A stretch of 64,000 bases of DNA from Pigmentiphaga aceris (GCF_008119665.1 NZ_CP043046.1:4216001-4280000), one strand, 5' to 3'. Shown: positions 25,653-34,588, numbered from the stretch's first letter. Numbers and translations are program-made. Notes: generated by a model not told the origin, from the sequence alone.

Positions 25653-27032
25653 ATGTCCTCTCCTTCTTCCGCATCGCCCAAACCCTCTGTTGCCTCTCAC
25701 CCGGGCCTGCCTGTCCCGCAGCGCTATTGGGCCATTGCCGCCTTGCTGTGCGGCATCGTCATGGCCGTGCTCGACGGTTCGATTGCCAATGTGTCCTTGC
25801 CAACCATTGCGCGCGACCTGGGCGGCACACCGGCCGAGGCAATCTGGGTGGTCAATGCGTATCAGCTGGCCGTGGTCGCCTGCCTGCTGCCGGTGTCGGC
25901 ACTGGGTGATTCACTGGGCTATCGGCGCGTATTCCTTGGCGGCCTGACCATCTTCGTGATCGCGTCAGCCATGTGCCTGATGGCGAACTCGCTGCCCATG
26001 CTGATTGGTGCCCGCATTCTTCAGGGCGTGGGCGCAGCCGGCCTGATGGCGCTGAACGCAGCCTTGGTGCGCTTCACCTATCCCTCGAAAATGCTGGGCA
26101 CTGCCGTGGGCATCTCGGCCATGACCGTGGCGGTGTCGTCTGCATTGGGCCCCACACTTAGTTCGCTGATTCTGTCAGTAGCCGACTGGCCCTGGCTGTT
26201 CGGCATCAACGTGCCCCTGGGCTTGATGACAATGGCCATTGCATGGCGCAACCTGCCCTCGCCGCCCGCCTCGCATCGCAAGTTCGACTGGCAAAGTGCG
26301 CTGCTCAGCGGCACCACGTTTGCGCTGCTGTTTCTGGGTGTTGACCACTTGTTCGAACGGCCGGGCATGGGCTTGCTGGGCATTGGTGCTGCAGCCATTG
26401 CCGCGTGGTTGCTGTATCGCCGTGCGCTGTCGCAGCCACTGCCCTTGCTGCCGCTGGACCTGCTGCGCATTCCGCGCTTTGCGTTTTCCGTGGTGGCTTC
26501 AATCTGCGCCTTCAGCGCGCAAATGCTGGGCTTTGTGTCGCTGCCCTTCTACTTGCAGGAACTGGGCCGCAGTCAGGTCGAAACCGGTTTCCTGATGACG
26601 CCTTGGCCGCTTGCGGTTGCGGTGGCCGCCCCCTTGGCAGGTCGTTTGTCGGACCGTCTGTCGGCAGCCACGCTATGTTCGCTGGGCGGCATCATGATGG
26701 CCGCCGGCCTGGCGGTGTTGGCCCTGCTGCCTGCCGGTGCAGGCAACGGCAGCATTCTGTTCGGCATGGTGCTCACGGGCCTGGGCTTTGGTTTCTTCCA
26801 ATCGCCCAACAACCGCGCCATGCTGAGTTCGGCACCGCTGTCGCGCAGCGGCGCGGCCGGTGGCCTGCAATCCACCGCGCGGCTGTTCGGTCAGTCCCTG
26901 GGCACTGCAATCGTGGCACTTAGCTTTGCCGCCATGAGCACCCACGGCGCAACCATGGCGCTGGTGTTTGGCGTCGTGGCAGCCTTGGCGGCAGCAGCTG
27001 TCAGCGCTTCACGCCGCTTCGGAAATGGCTGA
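25653..27032 (+). CDS. MFS multidrug exporter, DHA2 (EmrB/QacA) type
   Basis: The 459-residue protein from the ATG at 25653 has fourteen predicted helices. The DHA2 motif LDGSIANVSLPTIARDL is in helix 1, with WVVNAYQLAVVACLLP in helix 2 and the loop ALGDSLGYRRVF. RILQGVGAAGLMALNAAL (motif B, with the Arg and Gly-Gly) and GFGFFQSPNNRAML in the second half agree. It is probably a proton-driven drug exporter; no EmrA partner or regulator is adjacent. It is divergent from the Tad operon. A terminator follows. Confidence 0.9.
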   Translation: MSSPSSASPKPSVASHPGLPVPQRYWAIAALLCGIVMAVLDGSIANVSLPTIARDLGGTPAEAIWVVNAYQLAVVACLLPVSALGDSLGYRRVFLGGLTIFVIASAMCLMANSLPMLIGARILQGVGAAGLMALNAALVRFTYPSKMLGTAVGISAMTVAVSSALGPTLSSLILSVADWPWLFGINVPLGLMTMAIAWRNLPSPPASHRKFDWQSALLSGTTFALLFLGVDHLFERPGMGLLGIGAAAIAAWLLYRRALSQPLPLLPLDLLRIPRFAFSVVASICAFSAQMLGFVSLPFYLQELGRSQVETGFLMTPWPLAVAVAAPLAGRLSDRLSAATLCSLGGIMMAAGLAVLALLPAGAGNGSILFGMVLTGLGFGFFQSPNNRAMLSSAPLSRSGAAGGLQSTARLFGQSLGTAIVALSFAAMSTHGATMALVFGVVAALAAAAVSASRRFGNG

Positions 27033-27046
27033 ACGAATCAGTAAGT

Positions 27047-27109
27047 AAAAAGCCCGGCCGTGGGATATTTTGATCCTACCCATGTGGTCAAATTGACGGC
27101 CGGTTTTTT
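27047..27109 (+). terminator. Rho-independent terminator after the MFS exporter gene
   Basis: AAAA and CCGGCCGT (27054-27061) face ACGGCCGG (27096-27103) plus six T residues, and a nested GGAT/ATCC pair lies inside the long loop. It ends just before the endonuclease gene. Confidence 0.75.
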
Positions 27110-27111
27110 CT

Positions 27112-27948
27112 TTGTCGATTCACATGTTTTTGCTTGGCCGTATCGTTGGTGGCTTTCCGTTCTTGCGTTCCGCACTGTCTGTAGATCTGCACCGAATTCG
27201 CACCACCGCGCTGTTTCGCAGCGCCCTTGTCTCCCTCTCGCTGCTTGCTGCGTCGCCAGCACCCGCAGCCCCCTCACCTGACGCACCGCTTGTCACCCGC
27301 AAAGCCGATGTTGGTCATCGTGACTTCCGCCGCGCCAAGGAAATCCTGCCGGCCATCTACACCGGCATGCAGGAAGACTTCTATTGCGGCTGCAAGTACG
27401 AAGGCAAGGACATGAATCTGGCCTCGTGCGGCTATCAGGTCCGCAAACAGGCTGCGCGTGCCAGCAAGCTTGAATGGGAACACGTGGTGGCCGCCTGGGC
27501 GTTGGGTCATCAACGCCAATGCTGGCAGAACGGCGGACGCAAGGCCTGTGGGGACGATCCGGTATTCGCGCGGGCCGAAGGCGATCTGGTGAACCTGGTG
27601 CCCTCGATCGGTGAGGTCAACGGTGATCGCAGCAACCTGCCCTTCAGCGTCTGGACGCAGCGCCCGGACACCATTTATGGCCAATGCCAGACGGTGGTCG
27701 ATTTCAAGGCACGTGCCGTGCAGCCCCGGCCTGAAGTGCGCGGCCGCATCGCGCGCATCTACATGTACATGCACGAAACCTATTCCCTGCGCATGAGCCG
27801 ACAGGACAAACAGCTGATGTGCGCCTGGGCGCGCAGCATGCCGGTGGACCAGTGGGAACTGACCCGCGACCGCCGCATCGTTGCACGCCAAGGCACCGGC
27901 AACCGCTTTGTGACCGATCCGAAAGCGGTTGCTACCTACTGCGCTTAG
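27112..27948 (+). CDS. endA: Endonuclease I (EndA/NucM family)
   Basis: The 278-residue protein is exported: a signal segment (RSALVSLSLLAASPAPAAP) ends near residue 53. The ATG at 27112 lies very close to the terminator; a start four codons later is possible. The nuclease domain carries KLEWEHVVAAWALG with the catalytic His, and AEGDLVNLVPSIGEVNGDRSN, the conserved metal-binding helix. Cys residues at about 84, 86, 98, 130 and 138 suggest disulphides. The enzyme degrades double-stranded DNA non-specifically in the periplasm or outside the cell. It has no obvious operon partner. Confidence 0.93.
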   Translation: MSIHMFLLGRIVGGFPFLRSALSVDLHRIRTTALFRSALVSLSLLAASPAPAAPSPDAPLVTRKADVGHRDFRRAKEILPAIYTGMQEDFYCGCKYEGKDMNLASCGYQVRKQAARASKLEWEHVVAAWALGHQRQCWQNGGRKACGDDPVFARAEGDLVNLVPSIGEVNGDRSNLPFSVWTQRPDTIYGQCQTVVDFKARAVQPRPEVRGRIARIYMYMHETYSLRMSRQDKQLMCAWARSMPVDQWELTRDRRIVARQGTGNRFVTDPKAVATYCA

Positions 27949-27979
27949 CCAAACGCCGATTTACGGGTACATTGCGCGC

Positions 27980-29110
27980 ATGCCTTTTTCTGCTTCCTCG
28001 CCGCCCAGCGCGGCTTTCGCCACCTGGGTGGACAACGTTCTGATGCCGATGTGGCGTGATCAGGGCGTTGATGCGCGCACGGGTTTTGCGTTCGAAGCGC
28101 TGGATCGCCAGCGCCAGCCGGTGGTCAGCGGCTTCCATCGCACGATGGTTGCCGCTCGCCTGGGCTACTTCTACGCCCGCTGCGCAGCCCGGCAACCGCA
28201 GGACCCACGCTGGCGTGAACTGGCGGCCACGCAGATCGGTTTGCTGGATGGCGCTTTCCGCGATACGAAGCACGGTAGCTGGCACTACAGCATCAAGCCC
28301 GACGGCACGCCGCACGATGCCGCCAAGGATTTGTACACCCACGCGTTTGCGATCTTTGCATTGGCCGAATACGCCGGGCTGACGGGCGACGATCGCTGGC
28401 TGGCGAAGGCCGACGAAGCCTTGACTGGCCTGGACAAGTTCGCCGCCCCGCAAGGTGGATGGTGGGCGCGCATGAGCAGCGATTTCCAGACGGGCATCGA
28501 CGCGCCGGCGCAAAACCCGTTGATGCATTGCTTCGAGGCCGTCAGCCACTTGCATCGACACAGCGCTGCCCCCGCGCATCTGGCACGGCTGAAAGACATT
28601 GCGCAGGTGATGCAGCAGCAATTTGTGGTGCCTGAACGTGACCGTCTTCTGGAGTTGCCGTTAGGTACGCCAGACAATCGCGTGGAACCAGGCCACCAAT
28701 TCGAGTGGTTCAGCTTGGCTGCAGCAAGCCCGCTCGCCGAGCCGCTGGGCGTGGCACCAGGGGGGTTGGTATACCGCATGTTGCAGCGCGCGCTGTACGA
28801 AGGGCTGACGCAAGACAATCTGGTGCCGCTGGCCTGCACACCGGACTACGCTATCAAAGATCCGGTACACCGGGTGTGGACCCAACTGGAATTCATCCGT
28901 GCCGCCCACACTGCGTATCGGCTGCACGGGGATGCAAGCTTTGCCGAAGCCCGCGACCGGGGGCTGGCGGCATTGGAAACGCACTTTCTGCAAGCAGATG
29001 GCTGGTTTGAAGTCATCCATGCCGGCCGGGTGCTGCGCGCCGAACAACCGGGCAGCAGCCCGTATCACTTCATGACCTGCGTGGACGATCTGTACCCGGC
29101 ATTGCGCTGA
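27980..29110 (+). CDS. AGE-family epimerase/isomerase
   Basis: The 376-residue product from the ATG at 27980 (MPFSASSPPSAAF) belongs to the N-acylglucosamine 2-epimerase family, an alpha/alpha barrel. Recognisable parts include DTKHGSWHYSIKPDGTPHD, KDLYTHAFAIFALAEYAGL (with the catalytic-side His), QNPLMHCFEAVSHLHRH and PGHQFEWFSLAAAS, whose His is the second catalytic residue. Family members interconvert mannose and fructose (YihS/ManI-like), epimerise GlcNAc, or act on cellobiose; the substrate cannot be told by eye. It starts 31 bases after endA but is probably an independent gene. Confidence 0.88.
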   Translation: MPFSASSPPSAAFATWVDNVLMPMWRDQGVDARTGFAFEALDRQRQPVVSGFHRTMVAARLGYFYARCAARQPQDPRWRELAATQIGLLDGAFRDTKHGSWHYSIKPDGTPHDAAKDLYTHAFAIFALAEYAGLTGDDRWLAKADEALTGLDKFAAPQGGWWARMSSDFQTGIDAPAQNPLMHCFEAVSHLHRHSAAPAHLARLKDIAQVMQQQFVVPERDRLLELPLGTPDNRVEPGHQFEWFSLAAASPLAEPLGVAPGGLVYRMLQRALYEGLTQDNLVPLACTPDYAIKDPVHRVWTQLEFIRAAHTAYRLHGDASFAEARDRGLAALETHFLQADGWFEVIHAGRVLRAEQPGSSPYHFMTCVDDLYPALR

Positions 29111-29124
29111 ATACGGATCGTCCG

Positions 29125-29162
29125 GGTTTGCGCTGACGCTTCATGCAGCGTCAGCGCAAACC
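29125..29162. terminator. Bidirectional terminator hairpin between convergent genes
   Basis: A perfect 16-base stem, GGTTTGCGCTGACGCT (29125-29140) with AGCGTCAGCGCAAACC (29147-29162), encloses the loop TCATGC. It fills the 55-base gap between the epimerase gene (plus) and the PLP enzyme gene (minus). No U-tract follows, so strength is uncertain. Confidence 0.7.
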
Positions 29163-29165
29163 GAC

Positions 29166-30398
29166 TTACACCGCGTCCAGCGCGTTGTTGAAGTCGCGCA
29201 GCAGGTCTTCCGGGTCTTCGATGCCAATCGACAGGCGCACCAGGCCATCGGCAATACCCATTTGCGCGCGACGTGCCGCACCCATCTCGAAGTAGATGGT
29301 GGTGGCGACCGGGATCGCCAGCGTGCGGTTGTCGCCCAGGTGGGTAGACGAAACCACCAGGTCCAGCTCGTTCAGGAACTTGACCGGATCGATGCCGTCG
29401 ATCAGCTCGATGCTGAGCAGCGAACCGAAGCTGCGGAACAAGGACTTGGCGCGCGCATGCTGCGGGTGGTTTTCCAGGCCGGGGTAATACACGGCCGAGA
29501 CCTTCGGATGCGCGGCGAACAGACGCGCCAGTTGCAGCGCGTTGTCGGACGAACGCGTCTGGCGCAGCGCCAGCGTTTCTGCGCCAATCGCAATGCGGTG
29601 TGCATTTTCGGCAGACAGCGACGCACCCATGTCGCGCAGGCCCTTCTTGCGGATCTGCGTCAGGCCGCGCATGGCGGGCTTGGCCGACTTGTAGGCGTCC
29701 AGAATGTTCGGATATTTTTCCCAGTCGAACAGACCGGTGTCGGTCACCGCACCGCCCAGCGCATTGCCGTGACCGTTGATGTGCTTGGTCAGCGAATTGA
29801 TGACCAGGCTGGCACCGACCATCTTGGGGCGGAACAGGTAGGGCGAGGTCATGGTGTTGTCGACCACGTACAGCAGACCACGCGCGTGGCACAGTTCACC
29901 GATGCCAAGCAGGTCGGCAATCTGGGTGCGCGGATTGGCGATGGTCTCGACGAACACCATGCGCGTGTTCGGCTTCAGCGCGGCTTCGACGGCGGCGGCA
30001 TCGGTGGCGTCAACATAGGTGACTTCCACGCCAAAACCTTCCAGCGTGCCAAACACACTGTTGGTATTGCCGAACAGGAACAGGCTGCTGACCACGTGAT
30101 CGCCTGCGCGCAGCAAGGACGTGAAGGTCGAGCCGATGGCAGCCATGCCGGTGCCGAAGGAAACGGTGCCGATGCCGTCTTCCATCTTGGTGATCTTCGA
30201 TTCAAGCGCGCCGGTGGTCGGCACGCCTTGACGGCCGTAGGCGTAGCCCGGCTGAAGACCCTGGAACACTTTCACCAGGTCGCCCGCATCCGGGTAACCA
30301 AAGGCCACAGCGGGATGCATGGGCTTGTGCATCGCGTTATGTTCGATCGGCGACTCAAGGTCAGAGTGAAGAATGGTGGTGGTAAAGCCAGCTTTCAT
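29166..30398 (-). CDS. PLP-dependent Cys/Met metabolism enzyme (cystathionine gamma-synthase-like)
   Basis: The 410-residue enzyme from the ATG at 30398 has the trans-sulfuration fold. YAYGRQGVPTTGALESKI is near the N-terminus, VDNTMTSPYLFRP (Asp that binds the pyridine ring) is at about 180, and LVINSLTKHINGHGNALGGA, with the Schiff-base Lys in SLTKH, is at about 205. SSTHLGDNRTLAIPVATT is the C-terminal Arg-containing substrate loop. It could be a cystathionine gamma-synthase, a methionine gamma-lyase or an O-acylhomoserine sulfhydrylase; by eye I cannot separate these. It is alone, divergent from the malonate operon. Confidence 0.88.
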   Translation of the reverse strand: MKAGFTTTILHSDLESPIEHNAMHKPMHPAVAFGYPDAGDLVKVFQGLQPGYAYGRQGVPTTGALESKITKMEDGIGTVSFGTGMAAIGSTFTSLLRAGDHVVSSLFLFGNTNSVFGTLEGFGVEVTYVDATDAAAVEAALKPNTRMVFVETIANPRTQIADLLGIGELCHARGLLYVVDNTMTSPYLFRPKMVGASLVINSLTKHINGHGNALGGAVTDTGLFDWEKYPNILDAYKSAKPAMRGLTQIRKKGLRDMGASLSAENAHRIAIGAETLALRQTRSSDNALQLARLFAAHPKVSAVYYPGLENHPQHARAKSLFRSFGSLLSIELIDGIDPVKFLNELDLVVSSTHLGDNRTLAIPVATTIYFEMGAARRAQMGIADGLVRLSIGIEDPEDLLRDFNNALDAV

Positions 30399-30564
30399 AT
30401 CGTCGTCCACGCCGCACTCGCGGCAGATGCTATGCCCGCCATCGGGAAAAGCCCTGATCATCGATTGAACCACAGCGCGCAAGGGAATGCCCGGTGCCAC
30501 GCCGTGGAGAACCAGGAACTACCGGCACACGTTATCGGCAAACGTTAGGGATAAGCTAATGATT

Positions 30565-30606
30565 GCATCATTGATGTTATTGATGCGGTCATGGTAGCGA
30601 GCTACC
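30565..30606 (+). promoter_or_regulatory. Inverted repeats upstream of mdcA, candidate MdcR operator
   Basis: GCATCA (30565-30570) and TGATGC (30581-30586) form an inverted repeat with a 10-base centre that itself contains a further TTGATG copy. GGTAGC and GCTACC (30593-30598, 30601-30606) form a second perfect palindrome. Both lie 34-75 bases before the mdcA start, the position of a LysR-type regulator site. MdcR binding is inferred. Confidence 0.45.
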
Positions 30607-30639
30607 GTGCCCTGACCCTCAGGGTATCCAGGAGACGAC

Positions 30640-32298
30640 ATGAGTCATTCCCCCCCGGCGCGTCGCTGGGACACCCGCCGCAGCGACAAACGTGACCGCC
30701 TTGCACGCGCTGCCCACTACGCCGACGGCAAGGTTATACCCACCACCGATATCGTGCCGCTGCTGGAATCGCTGCTGGTGCCTGGCGATCGGGTCGTGCT
30801 GGAAGGCAACAACCAGAAGCAGGCCGACTTCCTGTCGCGCGCGCTGGCCGCCGTTGATTCCAGCAAGGTCCATGACCTGCACATGATCATCCCGAGCGTC
30901 GGTCGGTCTGAACATCTCGATCTGTTCGAGCGCGGGATTGCCCGCAAGTTCGACTTCTCGTTCGCTGGCACGCAAAGCTTGCGGATCTCGCAATTGCTGG
31001 CCGACGGTGCGCTTGAGATCGGAGCCATCCACACTTACATCGAGCTTTACGCGCGCCTGTATGTGGACCTGACGCCGAACGTCGTGTTGATCGCCGGCTA
31101 CCAAGCGGACCGCGAAGGCAACCTGTACACCGGTTCCAGTACCGAAGACACACCCGCGCTGGTCGAGGCTGCCGCCTTCCGCGACGGGATCGTGATCGCC
31201 CAGGTCAATGAAATCGTCGACGACCCGCGTGACCTGAAACGGGTGGACGTGCCCGGTTCGTGGATCGACCTGGTGGTGCAGTCCGATCGCCCGTTCTTCA
31301 TGGAACCGCTGTTCACCCGCGACCCGCGCTTGATCAAGCCCATTCATGTGCTGATGGCCATGATGGCGATTCGTGGTGTGTATGAACGCCACCAGGTGCA
31401 GTCGCTGAACCACGGCATTGGTTTCAACACCGCTGCCATCGAGCTGATTCTGCCGACCTACGCCGAATCTCTGGGATTGAAGGGAAAGATATGCCGTAAC
31501 TGGACACTGAACCCCCACCCCACCATGATTCCGGCCATCGAATCCGGCTGGGTGGAAAGCGTGCACTCGTTCGGCAGCGAGCTTGGCATGGAACGTTACG
31601 TGGCCGCCCGGCCCGACGTGTTCTTCACCGGCCAGGACGGCTCGATGCGATCGAACCGTGCGTTCTGCCAGCTTGCCGGGCAATACGCGGTGGACTTGTT
31701 CATCGGTTCGACCCTGCAGATCGACGGTGACGGTCATTCATCGACCGTCACGCGCGGCCGCCTGGCAGGCTTCGGAGGTGCCCCGAACATGGGCCACAAT
31801 CCGGGCGGACGCCGCCATGCCACACCGGCCTGGCTGGACACGATCGAACCCGGCGACATGCTGGCACGCGGTCGCAAGCTGGTGGTGCAATTGGTGGAAA
31901 CCTTCCAGGGTGGTGGCAAACCCACCTTTGTGGAAACGCTGGATGCCGTGCAGGTTGCCCGCGACAGCGGCATGCCGCTGGCCCCCATCATGATCTACGG
32001 CGACGACGTGACCCACGTGTTGACCGAAGAAGGCATTGCCTATCTGTACAAGGCAACGTCGCTCGAACAGCGTCGCGAAATGCTGGCTGCCGTGGCGGGT
32101 GTCACGCCCATCGGCATGCGCCACGACCCGGCACGCACCGCGAAGCTGCGCGCCGATGGCCTGGTTGCCCTGCCTGAAGACCTGGGCGTGGACCGCAAGC
32201 TGGCCACCCGTTCCTTGCTGGCCGCACGCAGCATGGCCGATCTGGTCGACTGGTCGGGCGGTCTGTACGATCCGCCGGCCCGTTTCCGGAGCTGGTGA
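30640..32298 (+). CDS. mdcA: Malonate decarboxylase alpha subunit (malonate:ACP transferase)
   Basis: The 552-residue MdcA moves the acyl-carrier protein thiol from acetyl to malonyl, releasing acetate, in the biotin-independent malonate decarboxylase complex. The N-terminal RRWDTRRSDKRDRLARAA and VVLEGNNQKQADFLSRAL are characteristic, as are the later LILPTYAESLGLKGKICRNW and GGAPNMGHNPGGRRHATPAW. Length is normal (about 550). A strong Shine-Dalgarno (GGAG) lies five bases before the ATG. It heads the operon mdcABCDEGH; its stop overlaps the mdcB start. Confidence 0.96.
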   Translation: MSHSPPARRWDTRRSDKRDRLARAAHYADGKVIPTTDIVPLLESLLVPGDRVVLEGNNQKQADFLSRALAAVDSSKVHDLHMIIPSVGRSEHLDLFERGIARKFDFSFAGTQSLRISQLLADGALEIGAIHTYIELYARLYVDLTPNVVLIAGYQADREGNLYTGSSTEDTPALVEAAAFRDGIVIAQVNEIVDDPRDLKRVDVPGSWIDLVVQSDRPFFMEPLFTRDPRLIKPIHVLMAMMAIRGVYERHQVQSLNHGIGFNTAAIELILPTYAESLGLKGKICRNWTLNPHPTMIPAIESGWVESVHSFGSELGMERYVAARPDVFFTGQDGSMRSNRAFCQLAGQYAVDLFIGSTLQIDGDGHSSTVTRGRLAGFGGAPNMGHNPGGRRHATPAWLDTIEPGDMLARGRKLVVQLVETFQGGGKPTFVETLDAVQVARDSGMPLAPIMIYGDDVTHVLTEEGIAYLYKATSLEQRREMLAAVAGVTPIGMRHDPARTAKLRADGLVALPEDLGVDRKLATRSLLAARSMADLVDWSGGLYDPPARFRSW

Positions 32299-33254
32299 TG
32301 TCGGACTCGCTGCCTTGGTCTGAACGCCCGGCGCGTGTGGCGGGTCGGTTTCCGAAAGAAGCCGCCACGTCGGATGGCAGCTTGGGGCAATCGTCGCGGG
32401 CAACTGGCCGTCAAGCCTGGCCTGCCCGGCCCGATGCCGTCACCCTGGCCGAGCTGGCCGTGCAGGCCTTGCTTGACGAAGCCACGCTCACCCCAAAACC
32501 CGGGCTGGTGGACTTGCGCGGCCGGGGTTCTCACACCGATATCCATATCGGACTGATGTGCGTCTCGGCCAATGCCTTGCGGCCGGGGCTGGAAGCCATG
32601 GCTTTGGCCGGTGCAGCAGACTGGCGCGACTTGCGGGTGTTGCGCGAACGCCTGGGTTTGCTGGGCCGCGCGACTGAAAGCGCGATGATGGCCGCAACCG
32701 AGGGCGTGAACACCCATCGCGGCGCAATCTGGGCGCTGGGCTTGCTGGTGGCTGCTGCCAACATGCCCAGCCGCTGCGGCGGGTTCCGCCCCGCCACGAT
32801 TGCCAAGCGTGCCGGGGCAATCGCCAGCCAGCCAGACCGTTTTGCTGGTGACCCGGCAACCCACAAGGGTGGACGCGCGTGTGCGCAGTATGGGGTGGCA
32901 GGCGCACGGGGGCAGGCACAAGCCGGCTTTCCGCACGTCTTGCAATATGGTCTGCCCACCCTGCACGCCAGCCGACGACAAGGCGCAGAAGAATCCTGCG
33001 CTCGGCTCGATGCTTTGATGGCCATTCTTGCCAAGCTCGATGACACCTGCGTGTTAGCACGCGGTGGCCCGCACGCCCTGCGCAGCCTTCAAGACGCTGC
33101 AGCAAACATTCTGAAGGCGGGCGGCACTGCCACCTGCCGAGGCAAGCAACTGCTGAATCATATGGACAGCGAAGCCCTGCGCTTGGGGGTATCGCCAGGC
33201 GGTGCCGCCGACCTGCTGGCCGCCACGCTGTTCCTGGACAGCCTGACCGTCTGA
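32298..33254 (+). CDS. mdcB: Triphosphoribosyl-dephospho-CoA synthase
   Basis: The 318-residue enzyme makes the precursor of the MdcC prosthetic group from dephospho-CoA and ATP. The family signature EATLTPKPGLVDLRGRGSHTD lies near residue 58, and THRGAIWALGLLVAAA and KGGRACAQYGVAGARGQA follow. The start is the ATG overlapping the mdcA TGA; a GTG one codon earlier is also possible. The length is slightly above the usual 280-300 because of a roughly 50-residue N-terminal extension. A tandem repeat follows the stop. Confidence 0.93.
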   Translation: MSDSLPWSERPARVAGRFPKEAATSDGSLGQSSRATGRQAWPARPDAVTLAELAVQALLDEATLTPKPGLVDLRGRGSHTDIHIGLMCVSANALRPGLEAMALAGAADWRDLRVLRERLGLLGRATESAMMAATEGVNTHRGAIWALGLLVAAANMPSRCGGFRPATIAKRAGAIASQPDRFAGDPATHKGGRACAQYGVAGARGQAQAGFPHVLQYGLPTLHASRRQGAEESCARLDALMAILAKLDDTCVLARGGPHALRSLQDAAANILKAGGTATCRGKQLLNHMDSEALRLGVSPGGAADLLAATLFLDSLTV

Positions 33255-33258
33255 TCTG

Positions 33259-33297
33259 CTGCGCTTGATCTGCACTTGATCTGCGCTTGATTTGCAT
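33259..33297 (+). repeat. 11-bp tandem repeat in the mdcB-mdcC spacer
   Basis: CTGCGCTTGAT occurs at 33259-33269 and 33281-33291 with the variant CTGCACTTGAT between them, then a partial copy TTGCAT. Each unit contains a TTGA, so the stop of one short reading frame overlaps a possible TTG start of the next. The repeat fills the 59-base gap between mdcB and mdcC. Confidence 0.85.
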
Positions 33298-33313
33298 ACC
33301 TGGAGCATTGCTC

Positions 33314-33631
33314 ATGGAACAACTGGATTTCGACTACACCGCGAGCACGCCACCTGTCACCCGTACCTTGGTCGGCGTTGTCGGCTCGGGCGACCTGGAA
33401 GTCCTGGTCGAACCCGGCCAGAGTGGCCGTACCCGCATTCGCGTCACCACCTCGGTCGACGGTTTTGCCGCCACTTGGCGTGCTCAGCTCGATCGCGTCT
33501 TTGCAGACACGGCACTGCCTGCACTCGACATCGAGATCAATGATTTCGGCGCAACCCCCGGCGTGGTCGGCATGCGACTCGCTCAGGCCCTGGACACGCT
33601 GGCCGACGCCCGCCAGCAATCGAAGTCATGA
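33314..33631 (+). CDS. mdcC: Malonate decarboxylase acyl carrier protein (delta subunit)
   Basis: The 105-residue MdcC is the carrier of the complex; a phosphoribosyl-dephospho-CoA arm is joined to a conserved Ser by MdcG. The expected site is in VVGSGDLEVLVEP near residue 25. NDFGATPGVVGMRLAQAL near the C-terminus is typical. The ATG at 33314 has a Shine-Dalgarno (GGAG) eight bases upstream; an upstream in-frame ATG is less likely. Its stop is part of an ATGA that opens a short reading frame leading towards mdcD. Confidence 0.95.
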   Translation: MEQLDFDYTASTPPVTRTLVGVVGSGDLEVLVEPGQSGRTRIRVTTSVDGFAATWRAQLDRVFADTALPALDIEINDFGATPGVVGMRLAQALDTLADARQQSKS

Positions 33632-33686
33632 GGGCACCGTATGAAGAGTCAAGCATGAGGAATCAAGCATGAGGAACCAGACATGA
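33628..33686 (+). repeat. 14-bp tandem repeat forming an ATGA-coupled ladder of mini-ORFs before mdcD
   Basis: The 14-base unit ATGARGARTCAAGC begins at 33641, 33655 and 33669, and the mdcD ATG falls at the next step, 33683. Each unit opens a five-codon frame (MKSQA, MRNQA, MRNQT) whose TGA overlaps the ATG of the next unit, and the last overlaps the mdcD start. A further ATG at 33628 overlaps the mdcC stop and runs in frame into the second unit. Units two and three supply GAGGA, a Shine-Dalgarno, near the correct distance before the following ATG. Confidence 0.9.
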
Positions 33687-34588
33687 GCATCGCAACGCAA
33701 CCCGCACCGGCGACTCACCCGGCTGCGGCGAATTCCCGTTCGCTTGAATCGTTGGCAAGCCGCCAGAGCATCGTTGAACTGGGTGCACGCGAACGTGCTG
33801 CCGCGCTGCTCGACCCGGGCAGCTTCCGCGAACTGATAGACCCTTTCGAGCGTGAACGCTCGCCGTGGTTGGCCGCGCAAGGCGTGGTCACCCAAGCCGA
33901 CGACGGCGTGGTGGTGGCCAAGGGCACAATCGACGGTCAGCCTGCTGTCGTGCTTGCCATCGAAGGCGCATTCCAAGGCGGCAGCATGGGCGAAGTCGGC
34001 GGTGCCAAGATCGCGGGCGCGCTGGAACTCGCGGCTGAAGACAACCGCAAGGGTATTCCGACACGCGCAGTCCTGTTGCTGGAAACCGGTGGCGTACGCC
34101 TTCAGGAAGCCAATCTGGGCCTGGCTGCCATTGCCGAAATCCATGCAGCCATTGTCGACCTGCGCCGTTATGTTCCAGTAGTCGGACTGATTGCCGGAAG
34201 CGTTGGCTGCTTTGGCGGCATGTCGATTGCCGCAGGCCTGTGCAGTTATCTGGTCGTTACCCGCGAAGCTCGTCTGGGCCTGAACGGCCCGGCGGTGATC
34301 GAACAAGAAGCCGGCATTGACGAATACGACTCGCGTGACCGCCCCTTCATCTGGGGCCTGACGGGTGGTGAACAGCGTTTCGCCACCGGCCTGGTCGATG
34401 CCTACGTAGAAGACGATGTCGAACAGGTTCGCCAGACCGTTGCAGCACTGGTGAATGGTCCGCTGCCGACATCGCCGAAAAGCGACGCGTGGCAACACTA
34501 TCTGTCGAAACTGGCTGCGTACAACCCATCTGTGGCTATTGACGCCGCAGGTGTCCGCCAGCTCTATTCCACCCCGGAGGCCTCATGA
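33683..34588 (+). CDS. mdcD: Malonate decarboxylase beta subunit
   Basis: The 301-residue MdcD has the crotonase-like carboxyltransferase fold and, with MdcE, decarboxylates malonyl-ACP to acetyl-ACP. Supporting segments are SRQSIVELGARERAAALLDPG near 25, GAFQGGSMGEVGGAKIAGAL near 95, ETGGVRLQEANLGLAAIAEI and GSVGCFGGMSIAAGLCSYL (oxyanion-hole region). The ATG is preceded by GAGGA seven bases upstream and is the last step of the ATGA ladder. The stop overlaps mdcE by four bases. Confidence 0.95.
   Translation: MSIATQPAPATHPAAANSRSLESLASRQSIVELGARERAAALLDPGSFRELIDPFERERSPWLAAQGVVTQADDGVVVAKGTIDGQPAVVLAIEGAFQGGSMGEVGGAKIAGALELAAEDNRKGIPTRAVLLLETGGVRLQEANLGLAAIAEIHAAIVDLRRYVPVVGLIAGSVGCFGGMSIAAGLCSYLVVTREARLGLNGPAVIEQEAGIDEYDSRDRPFIWGLTGGEQRFATGLVDAYVEDDVEQVRQTVAALVNGPLPTSPKSDAWQHYLSKLAAYNPSVAIDAAGVRQLYSTPEAS

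Noticed and set aside
29262..30548. A 428-codon plus-strand frame opposite the PLP enzyme
   Set aside because: It mirrors the codon structure of the PLP enzyme gene, has no recognisable domain and no ribosome site.
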